Positions 39,574-50,603 are shown, numbered from the stretch's first letter. The stretch is 64,000 nucleotides of DNA from Adiantum capillus-veneris (GCA_014529385.2 CM043945.1:4622312-4686311), one strand, 5' to 3'. The notes: a model not told the origin generated them from the sequence alone. Made by a program: numbers and translations.

Positions 39574-41140
39574 CTATGAAGTGTTTGTGGGCGAAGCATT
39601 GTAGTTGTTTGGGTCATAAGTTCCCAATGCAATTGTAGAGCGATGATACAATAGTCTTTCCAATAAAGCTGCTCTTTGTTTGATTGAAGGATTGGTGGTC
39701 GGGTTTTGGGTTGGTTTTGACACTTCGGTAGTAGAATCAGTAGATGGATTCTTCTTTACCTTGTTGTTCTTTTTCACAATCCAAATCTGCTTCCGCTTCG
39801 CTTGTGCTTGCCACAAACTCTTTGCGACCCAAACTTGCTTTGTTCTTTGTGTTGATTTCCTCGCCTTGGAATACCTAGGAGTTTCCGTGGATTGTACTGA
39901 AGGGAGTTCCTGTTTACGAATCCTTGGGATCCAAATTTGCTTGCTATAGCTTTGTGCCGTCATGAACTTCTTTGGAATCTAGATCTGTTTCACTGTCCTT
40001 GATTGTCTGGAATCACTCTATTGTCTGGTATTGAAGACTCTGTTTTCCACCTTTGTGTTCTCTGGCACAACCTTTTTTGGTCTCCATACCAACTTTGACG
40101 CCGTTTTTTCCCAAGGTTGAGCTGTTATATTATTGCTTGTCTTCCTTATCCAATGTTGAGAGTTCCTCGTCGAAGAGCAATTCAGTTGTATAAAAACTTT
40201 TGGTTGCCATTGCTTCTTCTTTTTCTCTGGTTGTTGTTTACCTTTGTTCTTGGATTCTTCCTTTGGAGTTGGCACTGCTCCTTTGGTGAACTTAACTGAT
40301 TGACTTTCACCTTCGTATTTGATAAGCACTGATTTAGAACTCCAGTCAATCATTGCATTGTATTGCTTCTGCCATGGTTGTCCTAGCAATAATGGATGTT
40401 GTGTAGCTTGGTCTTCAACCACGTAAAACATATGAGGATACACATACTGGTTAATCTGTATATGTAAAACTGTGCATCCGACAGTTTTGATTGAATTCTC
40501 AGAGTAACTCTTTAACTCTTGCTTGGCAGTTTGTAATTTAGTGGCATTTGTCAATTGTCTATACAAACTGAGTGAAAGTAGGTTAGTTTGAGCTCCTGAA
40601 TCCAATAGTGCTCTGGCTTTGATTTGGTTGGTTCCTAATTTGCATTCAATGATGGGTTCTTCTTTGTCATTATCCATTTCTGTTATACTGACTGCGTTTA
40701 TTCGTATTGCTCCTTCATTGCGCTGTTTCTGATGCAGTAGTCTTCTTTTCTCCATTCTTTCCTTCGCCTCGGCTTGCGCTTCCTCCACAATCTTTTTCTT
40801 TTTCCGGACACGCAGCTTTTCTTGATGTATTTTGAGAAGCATGTCTTTGGTTAGCGGCAAAATATATTTTTTCACTCTGCATCCACTAATCCAATTGGGC
40901 ATTTCTTCTCCGTTTAATGTAGCAAGCTTGACGGCTCCACTTGGTGATAGATCTTTAATCACCAGAGGTCCCATCCCTCGCTTTTTAAGCTTCTTAGCAT
41001 GCTGTTTCAGAGTGTAAACTAGGACATAGTCCCCAACCTTAAACTCTTTAGTCCGCACATGCTTATAAAAAAATTCCTTTTGTCGCCTTTTTTGAGCGTA
41101 GATAGAAGCTACTGCTTTTAGGCGAAGCTCGTCTAGCTTT
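39574..41140 (-). pseudogene. R4 integrase tail, second retropepsin (PR2) and W-x-P-K repeats
   Basis: The frame continues pol after a one-base shift near 41140. Codons from 41058 encode the integrase C-terminal module (GDYVLVYTLKQH, SPSGAVKLATLNGEE). A retropepsin-like domain follows at about 40650-40330, with ARALLDSGAQTNLLS and LLLGQPWQKQYNAMIDW, the hallmarks of an active aspartic protease. A basic tail then repeats W-x-P-K motifs (QWQPK, VWRPK, KQIWIPR, KQVWVAK, KQIWIVK). In-frame stops lie at 40018 and near 39982, the latter replacing the W of a KQI-W-IPKK repeat. PR2 may process a product or bind a partner; that is unknown. Confidence 0.8.
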
Positions 41141-43978
41141 TCCAGTCATCTATTCTATCAGAAAGCTCGTGCCCTGTCCACTCTAGATCCTTAGCCACCC
41201 TTAAGGTTGAAATCAAGAATTCTATTGGTAAGATAGCATTTAGCCCAAAAACCATGTTATATGGGGTCGTTCCTATTGATGTTTTATATGCTACCCTATA
41301 TGCCCATAATGTTGAATGCAACTTCTGGTCCCAGTCAGTTCTCGACTCAGATACAATCTTCGTAAGGACCGTGCATATGGTTTTGTTTGTTGCTTCAGCT
41401 TGTCCGTTTGCTTGTGGATGATACGGGGCTGATTTCCTATGGATTACCATGAATTCATCTAGAAGGATCTCTATCACTTCATTTATAAAATGTGTGCCTC
41501 GATCACTCACAATTTCTATTGGCAATCCATATCGTACAAAGACGTATTCATATAGAAATTGTGCCGTGGTCCTGGCATCTGCTTTTTGAGTTGCCTTTGC
41601 TTCGACCCACTTTGTTAGATAGTCTGTAGCCACAACGATGTATTGTGCATGAGTCTTATATGCAGGAGGTGAAATGGGTCCGACATAATCAATCCCCCAT
41701 TTTGCAAAAGCTCTTGCCCCCATCATTGGTCTAAGCGGCATATCATCTCTTTTAAGTGGTACTTTGGTCCGCTGACAGTCATCACACCGTTTAACGTATT
41801 CCTCAGCGTCCATATGTAATGTTGGCCACCATATTCCTGCGGCTAAGACAAGTTTTGCTGTCTTATCACCTGAGAAATGGCCTCCACCTACTCCTCCATG
41901 AGCTTGCTCCAGGATTATCACATACTCAGACTCTGATGCGCAAATCCTAAGCTGGTTGTCTTTACCTCTCTTATAGAGTTGATCTCCTATTAAAGCGTAA
42001 TCTCTAGCTTCTGTCTCTACAGATTTCTGACGAGCTTTTGACGTTCCTTCTGGGAAAGTTCTATTTGTGAGATATTCAACAATATACTGACTCCATTCCG
42101 GAGCGATCATTATCTGATATAATGTCGAATACTCTGCTGGCGGTTTTGATGAACATACAATACATACAGTGACATATTCATGTACGCTTTCTTTCATTCC
42201 TGGCCAATAGACTCCCAATTGTAACAAATTCCTATATGTGTTCCTTCTTGAACAATGAAATGCACATTCCTGAACATGTGCTTCGCGCAGATATATATTA
42301 TATTCCTCAGGATTGATGCATAGTCGTAAAACATGATCATTTCCCAATTGATACAACCTTCCTGCAACCAATTGAAGATTCTTGGATTGCTGAATAGCAA
42401 TATGTTTCTGGTTGTATTCTCTTCTATCAAACTCTCCTCCATAGGTTAATAGGCTAACGACATTTTGAGACCACTTCGGTATCATTTCTATGTTGAACAA
42501 GTACGCGTCTGGCATGTCGTCATCTACTCCTATAGGGTCTTCTCCATTCGTCAATCGCGAAAGATGATCAGCTCTAAGATGTGTTTTTCCTTTCTTTACT
42601 ACTACCGTGAAGTCGAATTCCAGTAAGATAATGAACCATCTCACTATTCTCCCGGTATTGCATGGTTTATTCACTAGGTAGAGCAAGGCTTGGTGATCCG
42701 TAAAAAACACAAACTTGTTGGCTAGAAGATAATGCCGAAATTTCTTCACAGCATATATCATTCCTAATCCCTCTCGCTCTGTTGTGGTGTAATTCTTCTC
42801 TGCATTGTTGAGCTGTCGACTGGCGTAACAGATAGGAAAATCCATGTTTCCTTCTTCTGGCTGAGCCAGAATGCATCCTATTGCATATGCCGAAGCATCT
42901 ATATGCACATGGAATATCTTCTCCCAATCTGGTGATTTCAAGACTGGAGCAGTAATGAGTGCCTCTTTCAATTTCTTGAATGATTCCTCACACTCCTCTG
43001 TCCATTCAAAGTTCACTATTAGCCTGTAAAGTGGTTGGCCTATTATAGCGTACATGTAAATGAATCGTCTATAATATCCGCAATGTCCCATAAAGCTCTG
43101 TACTTGTTTCGCATTGGTTGGTCTAGGCATATCCACTATAACTTTTATCTTCTCTAAATCCGTGGATATTCCGTTTTGTGAGACAATATGTCCCAGAATT
43201 CTGCCCTGTCGGACCATAAACACACATTTCTCAGGATTGAGACAAATGCGATATGTCCTACATTTCTCAAATACTTTTCTTAGGTGTTCTAGATGCTCAT
43301 CTCTCAGAAGAGAATGTACACATAAGTCATCCATGTATATTTCTAGAAACAACCTTAAGTATTCTTTGAAAGCATGCGTCATCAGCCTCTGGAAGGTTGC
43401 GGGAGCATTGGTTAGACCAAAAGGCATAACCCGATAAGCATAAATTCCCCACTCCGTTGCAAAAGCTGTTTTATGTTGATCTTCCGGTGCTATGGCTAGC
43501 TGGTTATATCCTGAAAAACCATCAAGAAAGGAGTATGCTGTTTTCCCTGATACACGCTCTAGAACATGATCAGTTATCGGCAGGGGATAATTGTCCCTGA
43601 TTGTTGCAGCATTCACTTTCTTTAAGTTGACACACACTCGGAGTTTTCCGTTCTTCTTGGGTACCACCACAATCGGAGATACCCAATCGGTGTGTTCAAT
43701 CTCGTATATGAATTCAGCTTCCATTAGCTTATCTATCTCTTCTTTGATTCGCTTAGCAAACGTATCATTATATGTGTATGGTCTCTGTCTGCTAGGCTTT
43801 GCGTCTTGTTTTAGTGGGATTGTGTGTTGGCATATCGATGGGTCAACTCCCTTTAAGTCCTTATAAGACCATGCAAACACATCCCTGTACTCTCTGAGAA
43901 GACTCAAAAGTCTCTCTTCCTCGCCTGGAGACAAATCTGTGGCTATGTACACCGGTCTAGGTGTCTCACCTGGAGCTG
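41133..43978 (-). CDS. pol: R4 Pol: reverse transcriptase, RNase H, duplicated H2C2, integrase
   Basis: An open frame of about 940 codons; the in-frame GTG at 43952 is only the first start-like codon, and the protein is probably made as part of a longer one. RT carries [32 protein letters not shown] and the catalytic YMDDL (about residue 204). RNase H follows with HVHIDASAYAIG and FFTDHQALLYL. Two H-H-C-C zinc modules follow (about 552-602 and 680-727), then the integrase core with WGIDYVGP, VSDRGTHF and NGQAEATN (D,D35E). It copies element RNA and inserts the cDNA. The frame ends by a one-base shift near 41140. It is otherwise intact and is the only full pol in the window. Confidence 0.93.
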
Positions 43979-44815
43979 CTAAATCAACTTTTTTTGCATC
44001 CTCCGGTCCGTCATAAGATTCGTTCTCCCTCTCTCTCGAATAGGTTGGGTTAATACCACCTTCCTATCCTCTATTGTGAATTTCCTGTAGTGAGAGGGAA
44101 CATCCATGTTTTCCTTGATTTTGGCGTTTTCGTCCTCTCCACTCTCAATTTCTGTCGTCCAAACTTCTTTCAGAGTTTTCTTGAGCTCTCTGTACTTGTT
44201 TCTACGTTCTAACTTGGACTCCGTGTGTTCTCTGTTGCGCTTGTTCTTTTCTGATTTTTCTGTTTCAGTTTTCGTTTCATTCCTTTGAACTTGATTTCTT
44301 GAGCTTCTTTTGTCTTTTCGTAAGCTCTTTTGATCATTGCCTCTCATTCTTCCAGAAATCTTGTCCTTAACACAATCTTCCGCCTTTACTAGCATTAGGA
44401 ATTGATTTTTTCCTCTTATTCTAGGCATCGGATTGGTTCTAACCCCCTTTGTTTTTCTCTTTGCTCTATAGCGTTTCTGGCGTTGTTTAGTTTGGTTCGG
44501 AAAATCATAAAATCGGACATCCGTTATAGTTTCTTCGTTTCCGCTTGAATTGTCCGTTGACTCGTTGTCTGCTTCATTTCCCCACTCTGGATGATCGGGA
44601 ATGTCGTGAAACACCTCTTCTTCATCTTCCTTTTCCAGTGTATCGTTCTTTTCAGTTTCTTTTTGAGTGTAGTTCTCAACATGAAGTACGGAACCACGTC
44701 GTACCCGTCCTTGTCGCAAAATTTCGTTGTGGGACCATCCGGAATTGCACAAACATCTAGGGTTGCTAGAATGTGTGTCCATTCTAATGGTTCAAGCGTG
44801 TCCTCTGGAAAGGTT
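43979..44815 (-). pseudogene. R4 linker between Gag-PR and Pol, frameshifted
   Basis: Two frames share this stretch. One (to about 44690) carries EPLEWTHILATLDVC, which matches R5 EPFGWTQILATLDVC and the R2/R3 DWVHLASTIDTWG, so it is the true continuation of Gag after a shift near 44815. The other (44782-43979, 267 codons from ATG) continues with an acidic then highly basic Lys/Arg/Glu-rich region and ends SHYRKFTIEDRKVVLTQPIR before Pol. At least two indels separate it from Gag and one from Pol. The function of the linker is unknown. Confidence 0.65.
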
Positions 44816-47800
44816 CTCCTATATAAGTTTCGTCTTCGATAGCCCTTTCTAAAACATATTCTTCTCGCCTCAGACTTCCACATTTCGAGGCTCCACACAT
44901 CCATAACTCCTTGGGCTTACCTAACCAAGCTGGAAATTCGGATCCCGCCAAAGTAGCTGAATCAAACTCCTCTACCGGTGTTCGGTTCACATCTTTGTAG
45001 CTATGGTCTCTCAGGTTCACACGTGTAGTGGTTTCCATATTTCTCAGGTATATGTGATCGTAGCCCCAATCCTGGACCATTTTCAACTGTCTCATGAATG
45101 GTCTTCCCAGTATGATATCATAGTTATTCTCCTTGCCAAAATCGACAATAGCAAAAGTATGTTCGTATTCAATGCCGCAAGAAGTCACTACGACTTTCTC
45201 TAATAACCCCATAGGTTTCTCCATGTGTCCATCTGCTAATTGGAGTTTCAACCTAGTCTTCCTTATTGCTGGTTTCCCCCATTTTTTCCAGATTTCTTTT
45301 GTAGCAATGGCTACCCCAGCTCCGCTGTCTAGTATTGCCATCGTGTTCACTCCTTGGAATTCAACTGGTAAGGTTGTATTCCCCTCTTCACCTTCGCAAT
45401 ACTCTCCGACCTTGTTTAAGGGTACAGGCTTAGCGTTCTTTTGTGGTTTGCTCAGCTCTTGTATACCCTCTTGCAGTCTCGATGTTGGGTCTTTTATCCC
45501 AAATTTCTCCAAGCATTTTCCTACAGTGGTCCACATATGTGGTCTTAGCCTCAAAAGCTCAGCTAGAGTGATAGTGCATGTCACTGGTGTTGACAAGATC
45601 TCTATCAATCCTTGCGAGTCCATGACTTTTTCTGATGAGATTCTTCGTGAGGGAAGTGCTCTAATCTCGGATTTTGCTTCATACTCTCCTAAGTATGAAG
45701 GTAAGGTATTCAGTGAATGAGGTTTTCTCTCCATTGTTCTAACAGAGCCCCCATCTCCCCAGTAAGATTGCAGATCCAAGTCCACTTGAGATCCTGCCTC
45801 AAATTCCACTATGGGAGGATTCCTGATGTCCTTTTCCCAATTTGTCTGATTAGCTTGGCAACTTAGCTCGTTTGCAAAGTTTGCCTCTCTCACTTGTTTC
45901 CAAAATTCATTGTAATCCTCATCTCTTCCGTAAATCCTCTGTATGACTGGATGAAAACTCTCTATCTCCTGATCGGTTGTGTTCAATGCTATGTGGTCAT
46001 CCTTGTGTGTATTTTCAGGCTTTTGTGCACTGGGAGTCTTTTTAGCTACCCGTGAAATGATAGTCTCTTGCTGAATTGGGTTTTCCGTTCCACAATTCAT
46101 TGTTTCTCTTGGTGGTTCTAATAAGGCTTGTGCAGTCTCGATCATTCTCTGGCACATTTCAAGTCTCTGCTTTTCCAATTCCGCGTTTGGGTATGTCATC
46201 CACCTCTGTTCTTGTGTTTGGTTGTTCTTTAACCTAGCTTCGTAAGCTCTCATCAGTGCGTCCAATGGTTCGTGTACTTTGTCGACTAGCACTGATCCCC
46301 CTGAGCTTAAGCTCGTTGTTTCTTTGATACTCTTTTGTTTCGTTCTTTCCGGGCTCATCTCTCGTTTCCCGTTTTGACTCTCAAGTTTTTCTAATCTATC
46401 TTTAGTTCGCTTTAGTTCCTCAGCTAGAATAGCGTCTTCACGTTCTTTTCTCAACTTCATGCGTGCTTTTCTAGCTTTCCATGTGTTTCTCTGACTCCGC
46501 GGTCCTTGACTAACCACTTCAGTCGCTAACTTTCCATTCTCAGGTTCTCTAGTGGTTTTCTTAGCTTGAGCTCTAGTAACAACTTGCGTTGGTATCAGAG
46601 TTTCATTTTCGGACCCACTGCTGGTAGGAATAGTTTCTAGCATATTCAATGTCGTCTTTTGCACTTTGTTTGGATTCTTTGAACAATCCTCAATGAAGTG
46701 AGTAACCCCACACTCAGTGCAATAAGCGTTAATTCTAATGATTTCCGTATGTGGACAAACATTCATCAGATGGTCACCTCCACACTTGTAACAGGGTCCT
46801 AGTGCTGGTCTTGGTCCCACTTGATTCGTCCTTTGTGGATAGGATGGTCTTTGTCCTGTTAACCCTCCATGAGCTATGAACATCAATGTTCTTGCGTCCA
46901 AATTGTATCTCTCTTCATCAGAAGCACTTGTAACTGTTGGTGTTCCAACATTCCCAATCATGCCCCATGGTTCTGGTTGTTTGGGTTCTTCTGGTGGGTA
47001 ATACACAGTTGGAGACATGTGTGCACCAGATTCTTCATAATAGGCTTGAACATGCACTAAGGCTTGTTCTTCGTGATTCTCTAAGGTTGGTGCATATCTA
47101 ATGCCCACTGTTCTTGCTCCTGGTAAAGGTGGTTGTTGTTCCAATACCGGTTGCGGTCTTTCTATCCCCATAGGTCCTGGTACATTTCCCATTGGGTATC
47201 GAGGTATTGGATGTACCTGAGGTGGTGCTAATTGAGCAGGAGGTGCATACTGACGCTCCCTTACATACCCTTTGTTGTAATAGCACTCCTCTGTTGGGTG
47301 GTTTGTCCATTTTTGTTCAATAGCACACCATTTCAGTGGTTTTGGCGATGGTTTTTGGTATGGTGCCATCCTTTTTAGAGCATCTTCTATCATTTGCTCT
47401 ACATTTGGCATGGTTGTTGTTTGAACATTCTTTTTAGTGGTAGTCTCGCTCGCTACAGAGGAAGAGCTACTGGATGCAAAATCTGTATCCGCTGACACCT
47501 CTCCATAAACCGTACAGTTATCCACTAAGTACAATGCTTCTCTCGTTACTTGCTCGAAACTTGTACAAGATTTCAAGTGCAAGTCCTTCTTGAGAGTGTC
47601 GTTTCTCAATCCTTCAATAAAGAGAACAGATAGTCTGTCATCTTGTGGTCGTTCACGTACTGGACATCTCTCAATGTATTGTTCGAAGCGAAGTGAAGCT
47701 TCCTTCACTTTTTCGTGTTCTCTCTGTTTAAAAGCATATATTTGTGAGACCGTATTGTGCTTAATCCCTCGTTTTGAGAATTCCTCAGCAAACTCTCTTA

Positions 47801-49181
47801 GCAAATGGTCAATGTCATGGAATCCCCCTCTGTTCAGTGGTTGAAACCATGTCAATGCCGTACCTTCTAGAGCAAGACCAAATCCCTCGTATTGTGTATG
47901 GAAATCTGTTTTCTGCTCAACTCTTAAGACTTGCTTAAAGAGTGACATATGTGCATACGGATCTCCTGAACCATCATACTTCTTTGGCATACACTTGGCT
48001 ACTTGAGATGGTCTCATACGTCTATGGTCTGCTACCAATCTCATTGCTCCTGTGTCCCGGCTAAAGCTTTCTCTAGCATCATGGACTTCATGGGTTACCC
48101 TTGTCGGTTCCCCTGCCCTGAGTCTACTACTAGGAGGTAAATGTGATGGTTCCGGTTCGAACCTTGGACCTGGAGTGGTATATGTGGGGATTGGAACTGC
48201 ACTACCTCGATTCGTATCCATTGAGTCTCTGGAATGTAATGATCCCATTGGTCCGGGCTTCGAGTACTGAGGTTGACTGAAAGAGTCAGCAGCCTGAATT
48301 CTTTGTCCTCCTGTTGTCATTGGGTTTTGCACTCCATTTGTTGGTGCTGGTCTTTGTGAGCTAGAAGTAACATAATACTGATGTAGTGGTCCCCCAAAGT
48401 ATGTATATCCTTCTAATTCTTTCTTGCCCATTGTTGAGTATTGCCTCCCATACTTGTCGTAAGCGGCAATTTTCACTTCCGATCCCTCTGTGTAGGTAAA
48501 GACATAAAGTCTTTTTTGGTCTGTCAACTCTCCAGTGTAGGGTTCTTCACATCTATAATAGAGATCTTGCTCCCCATTATTATATTTGTATAGCCCCACA
48601 TAGATGTTATCAGTGTTGATCCTTGTAGTTTCATTCTCTCTTCTTAACCTCGCATCAGGGAAGTTCATTATTGGTGCTTTCTCCTCAAGTTCTTCATCTA
48701 CTTTGGCTTTGGTGCCCATCAATCCCCACTTGTCCACAATGTTAGGGTTTAGGACTACCAAATACATGGTACCCTCGTCATCTAGATATCTATCTCCGCT
48801 ATAGCTCACAGGCACTAAGTCCTTGAACTCACTAGGTCTATCTTCTATCTTTACACAATAGCGGTCCATCCCATCTTTGTAGATCTTGGCACCTTGCTCA
48901 TTGTCGTACTGGTATTTTATGAACAATAGCTTCATTGTGGCGGAAGGGTTTGATGGTCCTGCTGCCATATTTTCTTTGTTGTTCAGGTTCAAGTGTTCCA
49001 AGTGTTTGGTAAAAATCTCGTAAGATCTCTCCGAAGAAGTATCAGAAACACTTCCTTCAAAGATCGGCTCTAATGGTTGCACCCAACTTTGGTTTACACT
49101 TCCCTCGGTTGATATGACACTTGCTTGTTCCCCTTGTTTTGGTTGGTTATTCTGGAGATTCCTGCCCAATCTCAAATTCAT
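44784..49181 (-). CDS. gag: R4 Gag-protease 1 polyprotein
   Basis: Starts at ATG 49181 (MNLRLGRNLQ), one codon after a TTG, and is open for about 1,465 codons. It has a Tyr-rich N-terminal module (about 70-290, with YKYNNGEQDLYYRCEEPY) of unknown role; a capsid domain (about 391-555, with KKYDGSGDPYAHMSLFKQ and FSKRGIKHNTVSQIYAF); two CX2CX3HX4C knuckles (about 795-835); charged linkers; and a retropepsin with AILDSGAGVAIATKEIW (about 1282) and DIILGRPFMRQLKMVQDW. The catalytic triad is intact, unlike R2/R3. The end (GEPFQRTRLNH) is out of frame compared with R5, so the natural protein should run on into the linker. Confidence 0.9.
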   Translation of the reverse strand: MNLRLGRNLQNNQPKQGEQASVISTEGSVNQSWVQPLEPIFEGSVSDTSSERSYEIFTKHLEHLNLNNKENMAAGPSNPSATMKLLFIKYQYDNEQGAKIYKDGMDRYCVKIEDRPSEFKDLVPVSYSGDRYLDDEGTMYLVVLNPNIVDKWGLMGTKAKVDEELEEKAPIMNFPDARLRRENETTRINTDNIYVGLYKYNNGEQDLYYRCEEPYTGELTDQKRLYVFTYTEGSEVKIAAYDKYGRQYSTMGKKELEGYTYFGGPLHQYYVTSSSQRPAPTNGVQNPMTTGGQRIQAADSFSQPQYSKPGPMGSLHSRDSMDTNRGSAVPIPTYTTPGPRFEPEPSHLPPSSRLRAGEPTRVTHEVHDARESFSRDTGAMRLVADHRRMRPSQVAKCMPKKYDGSGDPYAHMSLFKQVLRVEQKTDFHTQYEGFGLALEGTALTWFQPLNRGGFHDIDHLLREFAEEFSKRGIKHNTVSQIYAFKQREHEKVKEASLRFEQYIERCPVRERPQDDRLSVLFIEGLRNDTLKKDLHLKSCTSFEQVTREALYLVDNCTVYGEVSADTDFASSSSSSVASETTTKKNVQTTTMPNVEQMIEDALKRMAPYQKPSPKPLKWCAIEQKWTNHPTEECYYNKGYVRERQYAPPAQLAPPQVHPIPRYPMGNVPGPMGIERPQPVLEQQPPLPGARTVGIRYAPTLENHEEQALVHVQAYYEESGAHMSPTVYYPPEEPKQPEPWGMIGNVGTPTVTSASDEERYNLDARTLMFIAHGGLTGQRPSYPQRTNQVGPRPALGPCYKCGGDHLMNVCPHTEIIRINAYCTECGVTHFIEDCSKNPNKVQKTTLNMLETIPTSSGSENETLIPTQVVTRAQAKKTTREPENGKLATEVVSQGPRSQRNTWKARKARMKLRKEREDAILAEELKRTKDRLEKLESQNGKREMSPERTKQKSIKETTSLSSGGSVLVDKVHEPLDALMRAYEARLKNNQTQEQRWMTYPNAELEKQRLEMCQRMIETAQALLEPPRETMNCGTENPIQQETIISRVAKKTPSAQKPENTHKDDHIALNTTDQEIESFHPVIQRIYGRDEDYNEFWKQVREANFANELSCQANQTNWEKDIRNPPIVEFEAGSQVDLDLQSYWGDGGSVRTMERKPHSLNTLPSYLGEYEAKSEIRALPSRRISSEKVMDSQGLIEILSTPVTCTITLAELLRLRPHMWTTVGKCLEKFGIKDPTSRLQEGIQELSKPQKNAKPVPLNKVGEYCEGEEGNTTLPVEFQGVNTMAILDSGAGVAIATKEIWKKWGKPAIRKTRLKLQLADGHMEKPMGLLEKVVVTSCGIEYEHTFAIVDFGKENNYDIILGRPFMRQLKMVQDWGYDHIYLRNMETTTRVNLRDHSYKDVNRTPVEEFDSATLAGSEFPAWLGKPKELWMCGASKCGSLRREEYVLERAIEDETYIGEPFQRTRLNH

Positions 49182-49348
49182 CAATTCCCCTAAAGGACTT
49201 TAACTTTTCTGTCTCGGCAATTTGTTTTCCCAAGTTTTTGTGGTCAGAATTGATCCAAACTGTTTGTACTTGGTCAATTGTTTAATCTTGTCAGTTGGAC
49301 AACTTCTGTTTCGTCAACTGAGAATTTTGTTGCAGTTATGCTGAAAAA

Positions 49349-49370
49349 GACATTATATGCGTATGATGTC
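49349..49370. repeat. R4 palindrome, leader copy 1
   Basis: The 22-bp motif with two transitions (GACATTATATGCG in the left half). Confidence 0.9.
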
Positions 49371-49630
49371 TTTTTTCACAGATTTGGACTATTTTGGTTA
49401 TGCTCACTCTCAGTAGCCCCCTTATGCTCTGTCCACTCACAAAATTCAGTTTGAACTCTGTTTGAGCAAGTTATGGCTAATTTAGGCTTTTCTTGGCAAT
49501 TTTTCGCTTTTGACTTGTTTTGGGTCAATTGTGATCCAAATGGGATGAAACTTGAAATATAACCTCTAGACAACTATTACAATGGATCTGTGTTGGCAAA
49601 GTATCAAAATATGTCCAAAATTAGGTCAAA

Positions 49631-49652
49631 GACATCATACGCGTATGATGTC
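49631..49652. repeat. R4 palindrome, leader copy 2
   Basis: A perfect copy, followed by TTTTTCATCAATTT as is spacer copy 3. Confidence 0.95.
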
Positions 49653-49754
49653 TTTTTCATCAATTTGGGTCAAGACTTGATATTTATGCTTTCTACAGTG
49701 TTTGCAACAATCTTGTCAGCATAGATATAAAAATAAGCAGTGGATGTGCTAAAA

Positions 49755-49776
49755 GACATTATACGCGTATGATGTC
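49755..49776. repeat. R4 palindrome, leader copy 3
   Basis: One change (GACATT for GACATC); the CGCG centre is intact. Confidence 0.93.
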
Positions 49777-50042
49777 TTTTGTCCCAGATTTTGACTATTC
49801 TTGGTTTTAAGCCTTCTCCAATGTTTATAATTGAGTTTCAAGTGTTTTTGTCATGTTTGAATGTAAAAACAAGATCTGAATCCAAAAGTTCCTATTCTTT
49901 GCGTTTCTTGGACTCCGACTTGTCTTTTTGGGTTTCTTTGAGTGTTAATGCTCTTGTTTTAAGTTGAAATTAGGGTATAACCCCCCTTTTGAACACTTTG
50001 GTAAAGTCAAAATTTCTGTTTTGGTCTCTGTTTGGTCATTTA

Positions 50043-50064
50043 GACATCATACGTGTATGATGTC
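50043..50064. repeat. R4 palindrome, leader copy 4
   Basis: One transition at the centre (ACGTGT). Confidence 0.92.
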
Positions 50065-50583
50065 TAAAGTTGCAGATTTCCAGTTTTTTGGCACAGAATC
50101 CTTCCTAAAGCTTTCTCAAGTGCTCAGCAACTCCCAGAAACACAGAAAATTTCACTGACTTTTGTTTATTGCAAGTTTCACTACTAACTCGACGGTTTAG
50201 TGATCTAACATGCAATCAACCATATCAAGTAAATACTCCAATGATTACTAGCTCTAGATCAGGATCAAATGAAGTCCTACCTAAGCTATTCCTAATCATA
50301 AAATGGGTTTGGTAATTGTGATTTTAAAGAGATCCACTGCCACTCACGGACTAGCAAATTCTTCTTCTATCAACAACTACTCAACACCAACAAAACAACA
50401 AACAAATCTAAGCTAAACTAAAAATACTGTCAACACGGAAGACCCAGGAATACCCCACTTCCTAGTATCTCTCGAGATCTTCGGAGTCCACCACTCCTAG
50501 ATCTTTTCTAACTAAAGTATACAAAGTAGTTTATACGACTCACCTCGTAGGATTAGTCTAAGGTCACCTACTTAGGGCTCTCG

Positions 50584-50601
50584 TCCCCGGCAATGGCGCC
50601 A
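50584..50601 (-). promoter_or_regulatory. R4 primer-binding site (tRNA-Asp type)
   Basis: TGGCGCCATTGCCGGGGA on the minus strand, two bases inside the 5' LTR; one mismatch to the complement of the plant tRNA-Asp 3' end. Confidence 0.9.
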
Positions 50602-50603
50602 AA

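Larger units (their letters stand above)
49185..50583 (-). other. R4 5' leader with four palindromes
   Basis: 1.4 kb between the PBS and Gag. Palindrome copies lie at 49349, 49631, 49755 and 50043, spaced 282, 124 and 288 bp, the same rhythm as in the spacer near ORF3. No gene is supported. Confidence 0.75.

Noticed and set aside
43952-43952. True start codon of R4 Pol
   Set aside because: The first codon there is GTG and the reading frame is open upstream of it. Pol is more likely a part of a longer polyprotein than started at this point.
44524-44904. Independent 126-codon gene between R4 Gag and Pol
   Set aside because: Its WTHILATLDVC block aligns with the continuous R5 polyprotein, so it is Gag continued after a frameshift.
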